This document shows positions 45,384-53,498 of a stretch of 64,000 nucleotides of DNA, one piece after another. Origin of the DNA: Thermoplasmatota archaeon. Lineage in GTDB: Archaea; Thermoplasmatota; Penumbrarchaeia; Penumbrarchaeales; Penumbrarchaeaceae. The position numbers and the translations under genes are program-made. The notes under the pieces were generated by a model. The model did no database searches and was not told where the DNA came from. It saw only the letters and a list, made by a program, of their open reading frames with translations. The stretch lies in assembly GCA_029762535.1 (NCBI GenBank), contig JARVGK010000012.1, forward strand, positions 1-64,000, read 5' to 3'. Each line of letters starts with the position of its first letter. The stretch's first letter is position 1.

Positions 45384-46757
45384 ATGGACGAACGTATAGA
45401 AAAGAAACTTTACAACCGCAGGGTGGGAAGGACGCCTCTTGTCAGAGCAAAGGGCCTGGAGAAGGCTCTGGACATGGAGGGTCTATACTTGAAGCTCGAG
45501 GGCACGAATCCCTCCGGGCATAAATGCGACCGCAGGTCCATATACACGGTCAAGCAGGCAAAGATAAGAAAGGCCGCGGACCTGACCATAGGTACCATCG
45601 GGTATATGGCCCGGTCCCTATCTGTACTCTGCCAGATGCACGATATCGATTTCCATCCATTCATCGCCTCGGGATATCCGGATGTCGAGGTCCCGGAGGG
45701 AGGGATCAAGGTGAAAGGAACTCTCGAGGACGCCGTCAAGAAGAGCATGGAGGCCGCGAAGGCGAACGGATGGTACGATGCAAATTCGCAGATGCCCCAG
45801 AGCCTGGACGATCTCGCCTACTCCTCGATATCCCGGGAGATACATTCGTCCCTGGGACTGATACCCGCTTGCATCTCGATGTCCGTATCGTCCGGGTCAA
45901 TGGCCTATGGCATACACGCAGGGTTTCTCGAGATATCGGTGCTTGAGGATGCGCAGCGGATGCCTGTGATGATAGGTGGGACCAGCAGGTATGGGAACGC
46001 CGTTCTGGCATCATATGAAAAGGGAGCGGACAGGGTAGAACACATGGTCATCGATATCCCATCGATGAAGAGCCCGATGTCGCCGCTCTTCCATTCCGGA
46101 GGTCAGGACGGTTCCCAGGTACTGGATGCTTTCAGGGACACCGGCGGTGGCATCTTCGGTTTCGAAAGGGAGCAACTGACGGCGACGAGAACGCTTCTGC
46201 GCAGGAAGGAGGGTATAGACTGCGATCTCTATTCCATTGCGGGATTGAACGCCTTGATAAAGGCCAGGGAGAACGGCCTGATCGGAAATGGCCCGAACAT
46301 CGTCGTCCTCTCCACGGGAAGGCCCGATACCGTTGTCAGAAGGATGGCGGGATCCGAGATCGACACGCATGATCTGGCATTGACATTGGATTCCTGGCTT
46401 GGAAGGTTCACCGACCCCATCGAGGAGATCGAGGATGCCGTCCAGAACGCTTTCGATGAGGGATTCGTCATCGGAGCCTACCGGGGTGATGACCTCAGCG
46501 GGATAGTGATACTGTCCAGGATGCATTTCGATAGCTTCTTTCCAAAATATCATCTATCCTACATAGCCTCGGACCCGAGGTCCACCGGCAGGGGGATCGG
46601 CACCAGTTTGATGGACAAGGCGATCGAGCTGACCGACGGTGATTTCTCGCTTCATGTGGAACCGGACAACCGAAAGGCGATAAACGTCTACAGGAAGATG
46701 GGTATGGACGTCAAGTACCTTCGTATGCATTTCAGGAAGCCCAAGGAGGAGGCTTGA
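45384..46757 (+). CDS. PLP fold-type II (threonine-synthase-like) enzyme fused to a GNAT acetyltransferase
   Basis: The 457-residue product has two parts. Residues 1 to about 335 resemble threonine synthase, TrpB and OrtB-like lyases: GRTPLVRAKGLE, the PLP-lysine region KLEGTNPSGHKCDR, the asparagine-type region TIGTIGYMARSL and the phosphate loop IGGTSRYGNAVL. In threonine synthase the core is NPTGSFKDR; here the lysine sits one position earlier (GHK), as in TrpB. Residues about 345-457 are a GNAT domain with the acetyl-CoA loop RSTGRGIGTSLMDKA and VEPDNRKAINVYRKMGM. The fusion suggests making and then acetylating an amino acid. The stop overlaps the racemase-like gene (TGATG). The exact reaction is unknown. 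Confidence 0.8.
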   Translation: MDERIEKKLYNRRVGRTPLVRAKGLEKALDMEGLYLKLEGTNPSGHKCDRRSIYTVKQAKIRKAADLTIGTIGYMARSLSVLCQMHDIDFHPFIASGYPDVEVPEGGIKVKGTLEDAVKKSMEAAKANGWYDANSQMPQSLDDLAYSSISREIHSSLGLIPACISMSVSSGSMAYGIHAGFLEISVLEDAQRMPVMIGGTSRYGNAVLASYEKGADRVEHMVIDIPSMKSPMSPLFHSGGQDGSQVLDAFRDTGGGIFGFEREQLTATRTLLRRKEGIDCDLYSIAGLNALIKARENGLIGNGPNIVVLSTGRPDTVVRRMAGSEIDTHDLALTLDSWLGRFTDPIEEIEDAVQNAFDEGFVIGAYRGDDLSGIVILSRMHFDSFFPKYHLSYIASDPRSTGRGIGTSLMDKAIELTDGDFSLHVEPDNRKAINVYRKMGMDVKYLRMHFRKPKEEA

Positions 46758-47803
46758 TGCCCCCGAGGGTAAGGATAGACCTCAAGGCTATAAGCGACAA
46801 CGCCCGGATGTTGATGGAACTGTGTTCCAAACGATCGATATCGATATCCGGCGTGACCAAGGCGAGCGCCGGAAGCATGGAAGTGGCTCAAGCGATGATC
46901 GATGGAGGGGTAAGGGAGATCGCCGATTCACGCATCGCTAATCTGATGAGGTATTCAAAACTCGACGTTAAGAGGATGCTCTTGAGGCCCGTGACCCCGG
47001 AACAGGCCGGACCCGCAGTTGAGGCATGCGATACGAGCCTGAACACGGAACTGGAGACCATCAAGTCGTTGGGCAGAGAGGCCCTTCGAAGGGGTGTGGA
47101 GCATCGTGTGATCATCATGGTGGACCTGGGTGATAGGCGCGAGGGTGTGATGCCCCGGGATGCTACGGCGATCTGCGAGGAGGCCTCGAGCATCGATGGG
47201 ATCGATCTCAGGGGCATAGGGACGAACCTCGCATGTTTCGCGGGGATCATCCCGACCCCGGTGAAGATGGCCCAGCTGAGCCATATCGCCGAGATGGTGG
47301 AGGACAGGATCGGGCTCCCACTCGAGACAGTGTCCGGTGGAAACAGCGCCAATCTGGGAATGGTCCTGAAAGGATCGAACCATCACAGGGTCAATGATCT
47401 CAGATTGGGGGAATCCATACTCCTGGGCCTCGAGACCGTTAACAGGACTCCAGTGCCAGGTCTGAGAACGGACGCCTTCATCGTCTCGGGTGACCTCATC
47501 GAGGTCAAGGAGAAGCCCTCCAAACCCGATGGCGATGTCGGACAGGATGCTTTCGGGAACACCGTGGAGATAAAGGACGAAGGCATGCAGATAAAGGGGA
47601 TAGTCAACCTGGGTCGGCAGGACGTGGACCCTTCCGACCTCGTACCTGTCGGTGACGTGAAGGTCCTTGGCGGGAGCAGCGATCACACTTTGCTGAGCTT
47701 GAGACGATCGCTGAAGGTGGGTTCGAGCATCGGTTTCATACCCGGGTACGGATCACTTCTGCGCTGTATGACATCGCCCTATGTGGAGAAGGTGTACGTA
47801 TGA
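46757..47803 (+). CDS. Alanine/ornithine racemase-like PLP enzyme
   Basis: The 348-residue product starts at the ATG at 46757, sharing a base with the preceding stop and behind GGAGGAGG. It has the alanine-racemase N-terminal barrel: RVRIDLKAISDNARML, the PLP-lysine strand ISGVTKASAGS, REIADSRIANLMRY, MVDLGDRREGVMP, and VSGGNSANLGMV for phosphate binding. The C-terminal VLGGSSDHTLLSLR and FIPGYGSLLRCM are typical of the ornithine-racemase / YhfX branch rather than true alanine racemase. It therefore probably inverts ornithine or a related amino acid, or handles the product of the partner enzyme. It overlaps the zinc-ribbon gene by four bases. Confidence 0.85.
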   Translation: MPPRVRIDLKAISDNARMLMELCSKRSISISGVTKASAGSMEVAQAMIDGGVREIADSRIANLMRYSKLDVKRMLLRPVTPEQAGPAVEACDTSLNTELETIKSLGREALRRGVEHRVIIMVDLGDRREGVMPRDATAICEEASSIDGIDLRGIGTNLACFAGIIPTPVKMAQLSHIAEMVEDRIGLPLETVSGGNSANLGMVLKGSNHHRVNDLRLGESILLGLETVNRTPVPGLRTDAFIVSGDLIEVKEKPSKPDGDVGQDAFGNTVEIKDEGMQIKGIVNLGRQDVDPSDLVPVGDVKVLGGSSDHTLLSLRRSLKVGSSIGFIPGYGSLLRCMTSPYVEKVYV

Positions 47804-47949
47804 TGGATGATGAGAAGATATGCCCCAAGTGCGGGAAAAGGAGTGCCCAGAGAAGGTTATTGAACAACAGGAAGTACATCATCGTCTGCTCCATTTGCGG
47901 ATACTCATCCGATGAGCTTCCAGTATCCGGCGGAAAGGACGTGGTCTGA
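47800..47949 (+). CDS. 49-residue zinc-ribbon protein
   Basis: A short ORF starts with ATG at 47800, overlapping the racemase stop as ATGA, and ends at 47949 right against the convergent membrane-protein gene. The product has two CxxC pairs: ICPKCGKRS at residues 8-11 and IVCSICGYSS at 30-33, spaced as in rubredoxin-fold zinc ribbons. No other domain fits in 49 residues. Its tight coupling to the racemase suggests a regulatory or structural role in the same pathway; that is inferred from context only. Confidence 0.75.
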   Translation: MMDDEKICPKCGKRSAQRRLLNNRKYIIVCSICGYSSDELPVSGGKDVV

Positions 47950-48636
47950 TCAGAACAATATGAACAGGACCAGGATCCAGCATACGGCGCTGACGGCTGT
48001 GGAAGTTCCGAAATATACTTTCCTGTCTATTTTCTGTATTTCCACGTGCAGGTTGTCGTATAGGGCGAACACCGGAACGGAGATCCCGCCGAGGAGGGCA
48101 GCATAGAAGGCCCTCCCGGCGATCAGGGGGAGAATGTTGACGACATCCATGATGACGAGCGTTGCCCCGGTGAAGACCGGGGTTAGTATCTGGGTCGTAA
48201 CGTATCCTATCGAGAACACCGTGAAACCGCTGATCACTCCCAGGGACGCGAGCGCCCGGACATCCTTCCTGCCCCAGAGGTTATCCATGAACACTTTTCG
48301 GCCGACGATCATTTCGAAGACCATGCCCTCGACAGCGATCGCTATCGCCGAGCATATCACGCAGGACCCTATGGGCGCGAAATATCTCATTATCGAGGCG
48401 ACAAGAGCGACAAGGAAGACCGCTCCCGTGAAGTTGAACATCCTCCTTGCAAGTATCATGAACCCAAGCCCGAACAGACCGGCCATGACCGCACCCATGG
48501 ATATGTAAAGCCCGGAAACGCTCCATTTGAGGCCTCCCAGAGTGCATTCGAGCAATCCCCAGATGGACCCCAGGAGGACAATCCCGGCAAGGACCATGGC
48601 ACGATCGATGGCGGACCTGCTCACTTTCATGTTCAT
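47950..48636 (-). CDS. Polytopic membrane protein, ECF-S-like topology
   Basis: The 228-residue product has about six transmembrane segments (MVLAGIVLLGSIWGLLECTL; GAVMAGLFGLGFMILA; GAVFLVALVASIM; GVISGFTVFSIGYVT and a final WILVLFILF). A central segment PIGSCVICSAIAIAVEGM carries two cysteines. Size and topology recall substrate-binding S components of ECF transporters, but no ECF ATPase or T component is in the window. The ATG at 48636 overlaps the stop of the lipoprotein gene, and GAGGTGAT precedes it, so it is coupled to the two exported proteins upstream. Function unknown. Confidence 0.75.
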   Translation of the reverse strand: MNMKVSRSAIDRAMVLAGIVLLGSIWGLLECTLGGLKWSVSGLYISMGAVMAGLFGLGFMILARRMFNFTGAVFLVALVASIMRYFAPIGSCVICSAIAIAVEGMVFEMIVGRKVFMDNLWGRKDVRALASLGVISGFTVFSIGYVTTQILTPVFTGATLVIMDVVNILPLIAGRAFYAALLGGISVPVFALYDNLHVEIQKIDRKVYFGTSTAVSAVCWILVLFILF

Positions 48637-49355
48637 ATCACCTCTATCTCCACGATGTCAGATATATGGAACTTCTTGGACAGATGAGGGAAGAAGCTTT
48701 TCCTACCTTCTTCGACGAGTATTCCCTGGGTCATGTCCTCCCAGCTCACTGTCCTGTTGTAACCGTCGCTGCCTATGATATTGTAAGTGTGTGAGGCCTG
48801 ATCGTTGGCTATTGTCAGGTTGATGACCTGGGACAGGTAAACGCCTTCTATGTCGTTCTCGTCGGCGTCCTTTAGCGTGACGGTATCGTCGATCATGTGG
48901 AAGGGCTGCTTCCATGTGAAGAGGTGGTCGTTCACCAATATTGTGGGGACGCTGACGGTCTCGATCTCGACCACGTTCTTGACCCTATACTTACCCGGCA
49001 GCCCTGGGAACGCGGTCATGGTATCCTCTTCCACAAGGACCCCCTTCATCATATCGTCCCAGGTGACGTCCTGATAATAATCGTCATCTGCTGTTATGCG
49101 ATACTGATGGTCCCCGGGCGAAGCGAGCCCCGTGCTGTTAACGATATTGCTGAGAGGGACACCGGTATAATCTTTACCCCCCGTGTTAACGGTAATAGTC
49201 CCGTATCCCTCGAACATCTCATCGAGCGAGATCTCCTCGCCGTTGAAGAGTATGGTCGGCCCTTGTCCCTCTTCGCTTTCAAGGCATCCGGCCACGAGAA
49301 CGGTCAAGAGGACCAAGGCCGCGGATGCCGCCAGATATATCTTTCCATCTTTCAT
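48633..49355 (-). CDS. Lipoprotein with two molybdopterin-oxidoreductase-like domains
   Basis: The 240-residue product has a lipoprotein signal (LVLLTVLVAGCLES) with the modified cysteine at about 24. Two similar domains follow, at about 30-125 and 130-240. Each ends in the same pattern: GVPLSNIVNSTGL, a DDYYQDVTWDDMMKGVLVEE stretch and KYRVKNVVEIE in the first; GVYLSQVINLT, SDGYNRTVSWEDMTQGILVE and KFHISDIVEIEVI in the second. This is the layout of the Oxidored_molyb (sulfite-oxidase/YedY) fold, but the catalytic cysteine and cofactor contacts are not visible. A binding rather than redox role is likely. It precedes the polytopic membrane protein (four-base overlap). Confidence 0.75.
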   Translation of the reverse strand: MKDGKIYLAASAALVLLTVLVAGCLESEEGQGPTILFNGEEISLDEMFEGYGTITVNTGGKDYTGVPLSNIVNSTGLASPGDHQYRITADDDYYQDVTWDDMMKGVLVEEDTMTAFPGLPGKYRVKNVVEIETVSVPTILVNDHLFTWKQPFHMIDDTVTLKDADENDIEGVYLSQVINLTIANDQASHTYNIIGSDGYNRTVSWEDMTQGILVEEGRKSFFPHLSKKFHISDIVEIEVI

Positions 49356-49356
49356 C

Positions 49357-49791
49357 TCATATCACCTCTATCTCCACTATATCCCTGACCCAGAAGGCCT
49401 TGGCCATACCTGGCAGCACGACCTTCTTCTCCTCGATGACTATGAATCCGTTACCTATGTCCTCTCCGGGCACCTCCTTGCGGTACCCGTCGGCCCCTAT
49501 GAACCTGAAGGACCTCGAACCCACGTCCTTGACCCCGGCATCCTCGAGGAGGGCCACCAGTGAGATCCCGGTCCTGCCCTCGTGCTCGATCATGGGAAGA
49601 TCTCTTTCGAGGGATCCCCAATCATACTCCTTATCGTTCACGATGAGCACATCGGTTTCCTCGGTGCTCATGGCGTTGTACACCAGAGCGCTGAACGATC
49701 CGATCAGAATTATCAGCGCAAGGACAGCAAGGATAAGATTGATCCTCGTTCCGAAGAAGCGTATCCTGCTCCCGTTTTCCTTCCCGAGCAT
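49357..49791 (-). CDS. Membrane-anchored single molybdopterin-oxidoreductase-like domain
   Basis: The 144-residue product has one N-terminal transmembrane helix (INLILAVLALIILIGSFSAL) and one outside domain related to those of the next gene: GISLVALLEDAGVKDVGS, a IGADGYRKEVPGEDIG strand pair, a FIVIEEKKVVLPG turn and the end WVRDIVEIEVI. The last residues VEIEVI are identical to those of the lipoprotein. One base separates the two genes. It is the first gene of the three; a TATA-like GATTATAGTC lies upstream at about 49838-49848. It probably forms part of one surface complex with the two downstream products. Confidence 0.75.
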   Translation of the reverse strand: MLGKENGSRIRFFGTRINLILAVLALIILIGSFSALVYNAMSTEETDVLIVNDKEYDWGSLERDLPMIEHEGRTGISLVALLEDAGVKDVGSRSFRFIGADGYRKEVPGEDIGNGFIVIEEKKVVLPGMAKAFWVRDIVEIEVI

Positions 49792-49962
49792 ATGCCCACC
49801 TCAGAGACCATCTGGCCGCTTCGGGATAGAGATTAATCGACTATAATCTTTACCATCGGCCTCTGTCAAAACCCACATCGATATCGGTCAGGGCTGCTCC
49901 CATCAGGTCATGTTTGGGGGCTGGAATCAGCAGGATAGATGACCATCCCTCCTGATTATCGT

Positions 49963-50682
49963 TCATTTTTCCCCATCATCTTCCCGTCGATCCCAAAGGG
50001 AACCATCGATGTCCCAAGAACTCTGGAGCAACATCAGTCCGGAGACCAGGTGGAAGTAAGGGGCGATCAGAAAGACCGCGATCACGATCGTTTCCTCCTC
50101 CATGATCAGCAGGCAGAAAGAGAGGAAATAGAGTATCATCAGGTTCAGACCTATACCTATCCACAGACCCACACCTCTCCTGATGAACTGCAGCTGCAGT
50201 CCGATCCCGAGAAGGAACAGGGCGGGACCCATCATCGTAACCAGAAAGATATGTTCCGAATCCAGATGGTATGTCATGAATGGGCCCGAGATGAGTATCA
50301 AAGCTCCCGCATAAGAGATCCATCTCGCGATGCGGAAATGCCATCTATCGATCTCTCCCAAGGCATGCGTCAGCTCGTGCATCTTGAAGAGAATGAATAC
50401 CGATACCCCCATCAGGCACAGTATCATAACGACAAGTGTGATACCCATGAGCGGGTAAAGGCCCGATAGCATCATGGGATACAGCGATATATCCAGAAGG
50501 ACGATCGTTTCGATAAGGACCAATATCCCAAGGGCCAGCGTGAATACGATAAGTCCGCGATAGAGGATCCTGGACACTTTATGTGGAGGGCGGCTTACTT
50601 CTGTGATCCCGGGATCGGATATGCCCATGACCTTGGAGAGATCGTAGGATGACGAGTCCAAATGAACACCTCTTCCATCCAT
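49963..50682 (-). CDS. Polytopic membrane protein of unknown family
   Basis: The 239-residue product has a hydrophilic N-terminus of about 40 residues and six hydrophobic segments (LIVFTLALGILVLIETIVLL; LMGITLVVMILCLMGVSVFI; ISYAGALILISGPFMTY; GLNLMILYFLSFCLLIM among them). The C-terminal tail is acidic (DRREDDGEK). I do not recognise it. It has a TATA-like element on the minus strand at about 50774-50784, and it is separated from the preceding exported-protein operon by 171 bases, so it is probably its own unit. Confidence 0.65.
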   Translation of the reverse strand: MDGRGVHLDSSSYDLSKVMGISDPGITEVSRPPHKVSRILYRGLIVFTLALGILVLIETIVLLDISLYPMMLSGLYPLMGITLVVMILCLMGVSVFILFKMHELTHALGEIDRWHFRIARWISYAGALILISGPFMTYHLDSEHIFLVTMMGPALFLLGIGLQLQFIRRGVGLWIGIGLNLMILYFLSFCLLIMEEETIVIAVFLIAPYFHLVSGLMLLQSSWDIDGSLWDRREDDGEK

Positions 50683-50824
50683 CTTTCGAGCCCACGGCCC
50701 CGACCATGGGGACGACCATCCGAAGGACCATAAGGATCCTTTTCAAGGACGCGAACACATCATCCCATAACGTGCTATAAATAATCTACCAGTGCCTGGA
50801 TCCCTATATGCTGGAGGATCCCCC

Positions 50825-52324
50825 TCATCGGGATCGATATTTACCCTGCCCGGACCTCTTCTTTCGTCCGTTGGGATGGGTTCGATGTGAATTGAAGCTG
50901 TTCGATCTTTCATTCTTTCCCGGGCGGGCCCGATCCCCTCTTGGAGCATCGCGTTCGAATGCTGGTTTGGAACTTTTATTGAAAGTGTGCCTATTCTCCT
51001 GTCTTTCGGAGTGTGTCCTGTTCCTGTGGGGGGTGTCGAACACGATATCCTCCTTTATGCTCGCACCGAAGGACTGCCTCAGAAGCGCTGATACAAGGTC
51101 CTCGGCGGATCCCTGACTCAGGAGATCCCTGGCCAGGAGCCTGAATTCATCGTCTATGTCTCCGGAGCGGATCCCGTCCCTGATGGAGTTGATGCGTTTC
51201 TCCATTATCTCCTTCTTGCCGGGGACATTGACCCTCCTGATGTCGGATCCTATGAACCTGACGATGGCACCGAGCTTCCTGTTCTCGGACGGGGTCACGA
51301 AGGTTATTGCAACCCCTTTGCTGCCGGCCCTGCCGGTCCTCCCTATCCTGTGAACGTAGGATTCGGGGTTCTGGGGCATGGAATGGTTCACGACATGGGT
51401 CAGATCCTTGACATCGATGCCCCGGGCGGCCACATCCGTCGCGATCAATACCAGGACCTGCCTGTCCCTGAACCTGGCCAGTATCCTCTCCCTTGTGGGC
51501 TGGGCTATGTCCCCATGTAGACCTTCCGCTTTGTAACCCCTATCCTTGAGCCGGGCGGAGAGCGTATCCACATCCGCTCGGGTCTTGCAGAATACGATAC
51601 CGTAGAAATCCTTCTCCAGGTCCAGGATACGTGAGAGAGCCTCCTCCCTCTGCTCCGCCCGGACCTCATAATAAATCTGCTCGGTCAGATCGGTGGTCAT
51701 ATCCTTTTCTGACCTGATATATGCGCTCTCGCCCATGTATCTCGAGGCCAGCTTCTTGATCCTGTTGGGCATCGTCGCCGAGAAAAGCAGGGTTCTCTTT
51801 CTCTTGGGGGTATGACCTATGATGGTCTCTATGTCCTCTATGAACCCCATATTGAGCATCTCATCGGCCTCGTCGAGGATGAGGAACTCCATACCTTCGA
51901 GAGTAAGCCTGCCACGTCGAATATGATCGAGGATCCTCCCAGGGGTCCCCACAACGATGGAGGGCCCCGCCTTGAGGCCCCTGAGCTGGATCGAATAGGG
52001 GCTCCCTCCGTATATCGGAAGCACATCTATCGGAGCCTCCCCCTTGAGAGAATCGATCTCGGCGCATATCTGAAGGACCAGCTCCCTGGTGGGGGCGAGT
52101 ATCAATGCCTGGACATGGCCGCACGGGAAGAGTTTCTCTATAAGCGGCAGGGCGAAGGCCGCGGTCTTGCCCGTTCCGGTCTGGGCCTGGGCGATGATGT
52201 CCACTTCGTTCTTCATAAGTAGAGGGATCGCCATGGATTGGATCTCCGTGGGTTCCAGGAAACCCTTCTTTCTGAGCGTCAGAAGGTTCGCCTCCGACAG
52301 GCCCAGTTCTCTGAAATCTTTCAT
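50825..52324 (-). CDS. DEAD-box RNA helicase
   Basis: I place the start at the ATG at 52324 (MKDFRELGLS), giving 499 residues; the six upstream codons are not family-like. Motifs in order: Q motif GFLEPTEIQ, motif I AQTGTGKT, Ia PTRELVLQ, GG, Ib TPGRILDH, II LILDEADEML, III FSATMP, IV IVFCKTRADVD, V ATDVAARGIDV and VI HRIGRTGRAG. The C-terminal tail (about 440-499) is basic and disordered (NSHRTHPNGRKKRSGQGKYR), as in CsdA/DeaD-type helicases that act on structured RNA or ribosomes in the cold. All catalytic residues are present. Confidence 0.95.
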   Translation of the reverse strand: MKDFRELGLSEANLLTLRKKGFLEPTEIQSMAIPLLMKNEVDIIAQAQTGTGKTAAFALPLIEKLFPCGHVQALILAPTRELVLQICAEIDSLKGEAPIDVLPIYGGSPYSIQLRGLKAGPSIVVGTPGRILDHIRRGRLTLEGMEFLILDEADEMLNMGFIEDIETIIGHTPKRKRTLLFSATMPNRIKKLASRYMGESAYIRSEKDMTTDLTEQIYYEVRAEQREEALSRILDLEKDFYGIVFCKTRADVDTLSARLKDRGYKAEGLHGDIAQPTRERILARFRDRQVLVLIATDVAARGIDVKDLTHVVNHSMPQNPESYVHRIGRTGRAGSKGVAITFVTPSENRKLGAIVRFIGSDIRRVNVPGKKEIMEKRINSIRDGIRSGDIDDEFRLLARDLLSQGSAEDLVSALLRQSFGASIKEDIVFDTPHRNRTHSERQENRHTFNKSSKPAFERDAPRGDRARPGKNERSNSFNSHRTHPNGRKKRSGQGKYRSR

Positions 52325-52379
52325 TACGAGGCCGGCCCACACAGGATGGTGTATTTATACTTGTCCTAGTTATCGGACA

Positions 52380-52541
52380 TCAGAACTTTCCTGGGTCCCA
52401 CGCTCGGGTCTTGACGATCTCGCTTTCCTTCAAATGATCCTCGCCCCTCTTGTAGCCTACGATCCGCGGGATATATCGTTGCTCACAGGTATGAAGGACG
52501 ATCTCTGCAGATTCATGACAGCCCCTCAATGATGCTTCCAA
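52380..52541 (-). CDS. Possible small protein of 53 residues starting at TTG
   Basis: In the 343 bases between the helicase and the VWA gene, one minus-strand frame is open for about 60 codons and reads like a protein: CHESAEIVLHTCEQRYIPRI followed by VGYKRGEDHLKESEIVKT and RAWDPGKF. The only start is TTG at 52541, and no SD is clear. Two cysteines and two histidines could bind a metal. The even residue composition favours coding, but the missing start signal keeps confidence low. It may be a remnant of a longer gene. Confidence 0.35.
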   Translation of the reverse strand: MEASLRGCHESAEIVLHTCEQRYIPRIVGYKRGEDHLKESEIVKTRAWDPGKF

Positions 52542-52608
52542 GAGTTCTTTGCTTTTCGTGGTTAAAATTTTTCAATGAACATAAATAATTAAAATTTATA
52601 ACGTTAAT

Positions 52609-52620
52609 ATTTATATATTA
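52609..52620 (+). promoter_or_regulatory. TATA element of the broken VWA gene
   Basis: ATTTATATATTA in a strongly AT-rich stretch (52560-52625) is centred about 53 bases before the ATG at 52668. An 8-base palindrome TAACGTTA lies at 52599-52606. GGAGGA precedes the ATG by eight bases, so the expression signals are intact although the reading frame is not. Confidence 0.45.
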
Positions 52621-52667
52621 TATTTGGTCGATATAACATCACAGGACGTGAAAAGGAGGAAAAAAAT

Positions 52668-53265
52668 ATGACATAACGGAACAGGACGGAAGTAGTGTTC
52701 ATCATCGACCGTTCCGGATCGATGGAGATGATAAAGGACGACGCCATCGGCGGGTTCAACAATTTTCTCGAGGAGCAGAGGAAGCTTCCCGGGGAGGCGA
52801 CCGTCACGCTCGTGATGTTCGATCACGAGTACGAGATCTCATACCAGAGCGTCGATCTCTTGAAGGTCGAACCTTTGACGGAGAGAACATATGTCCCCCG
52901 GGGGAACGACCGCGCTCCTCGACGCGGTGGGAAGGACGATAAACGATGTGGAGGCCAGGATGGCCAAGGCGGAGGATCGACCCGACAAGGTCATGATCTG
53001 CATCCTCACCGACGGGATGGAGAACGCATCCAGGGAGTTCAGTAAGGACAGGATAAAGGAGATGATCGAGGGCAAAAGGAAGGACCAGGGTTGGGAGTTC
53101 GCCTTCCTCGCCGCCAACCAGGATGCTTTCCAGGAAGGAGGAAACATGGGGATCGCCCTGAACATGATAGCGAAATTCGACGCGACGAAGGAGGGCACCA
53201 AAGGTGCCTTCCATCACATGAACGTGCTCACAACGGATTACCGGACCAAGGATAGGTCCAGGTGA
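52668..53265 (+). pseudogene. VWA-domain protein with an early stop and a frameshift
   Basis: The intact-looking ATG at 52668 behind GGAGGA reads ATG ACA TAA, so codon 3 is a stop (52674-52676). The same frame then gives TEVVFIIDRSGSMEMI (MIDAS DxSxS motif) and ends in VEPLTERTYVPRG near 52900. At the run CCCCCGGGGG (52895-52904) the homology shifts by one base to GGTTALLDAVGRTI, LTDGMENASREF and the rest to 53265. Removing one G would restore TYVPRGTTALLDAVG, the expected VWA sequence. So two lesions interrupt one gene of about 198 codons. It may be a decayed gene, or the lesions may be sequencing errors in a homopolymer. Metal-ion-dependent protein binding would be the role if intact. Confidence 0.8.
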
Positions 53266-53320
53266 GAAACGCTTCTTCATTTGTTGGATCAATCGCATCG
53301 AGATGTGATCCCAATACCTG

Positions 53321-53338
53321 TTTGTTCTTTTTTTCTCT
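53321..53338 (+). terminator. T-rich transcription terminator after the VWA gene
   Basis: A T-rich stretch with a run of seven T (53328-53334) lies about 60 bases after the VWA stop, in a gap of 220 bases before the next gene. Archaeal termination at T runs is well known; the match here is by sequence only. Confidence 0.35.
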
Positions 53339-53498
53339 ACATAAAATGTATTCTCATGATGGATTTCGATCCTCCAAAGGGTGGGCCCCTCCCAGAAGAG
53401 GATCCCCTCGGACACGAATCCCCTGAACATATTCAATCCGACCTTGATCGGATTGAAACAATTATTTAGTTGGATGCATATACGGAATGGGGATAATC

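Noticed and set aside
52560-52640. AT-rich stretch considered as a replication origin
   Set aside because: No ORB-type repeats or cdc6/orc1 gene nearby; it is explained as the promoter of the VWA gene.
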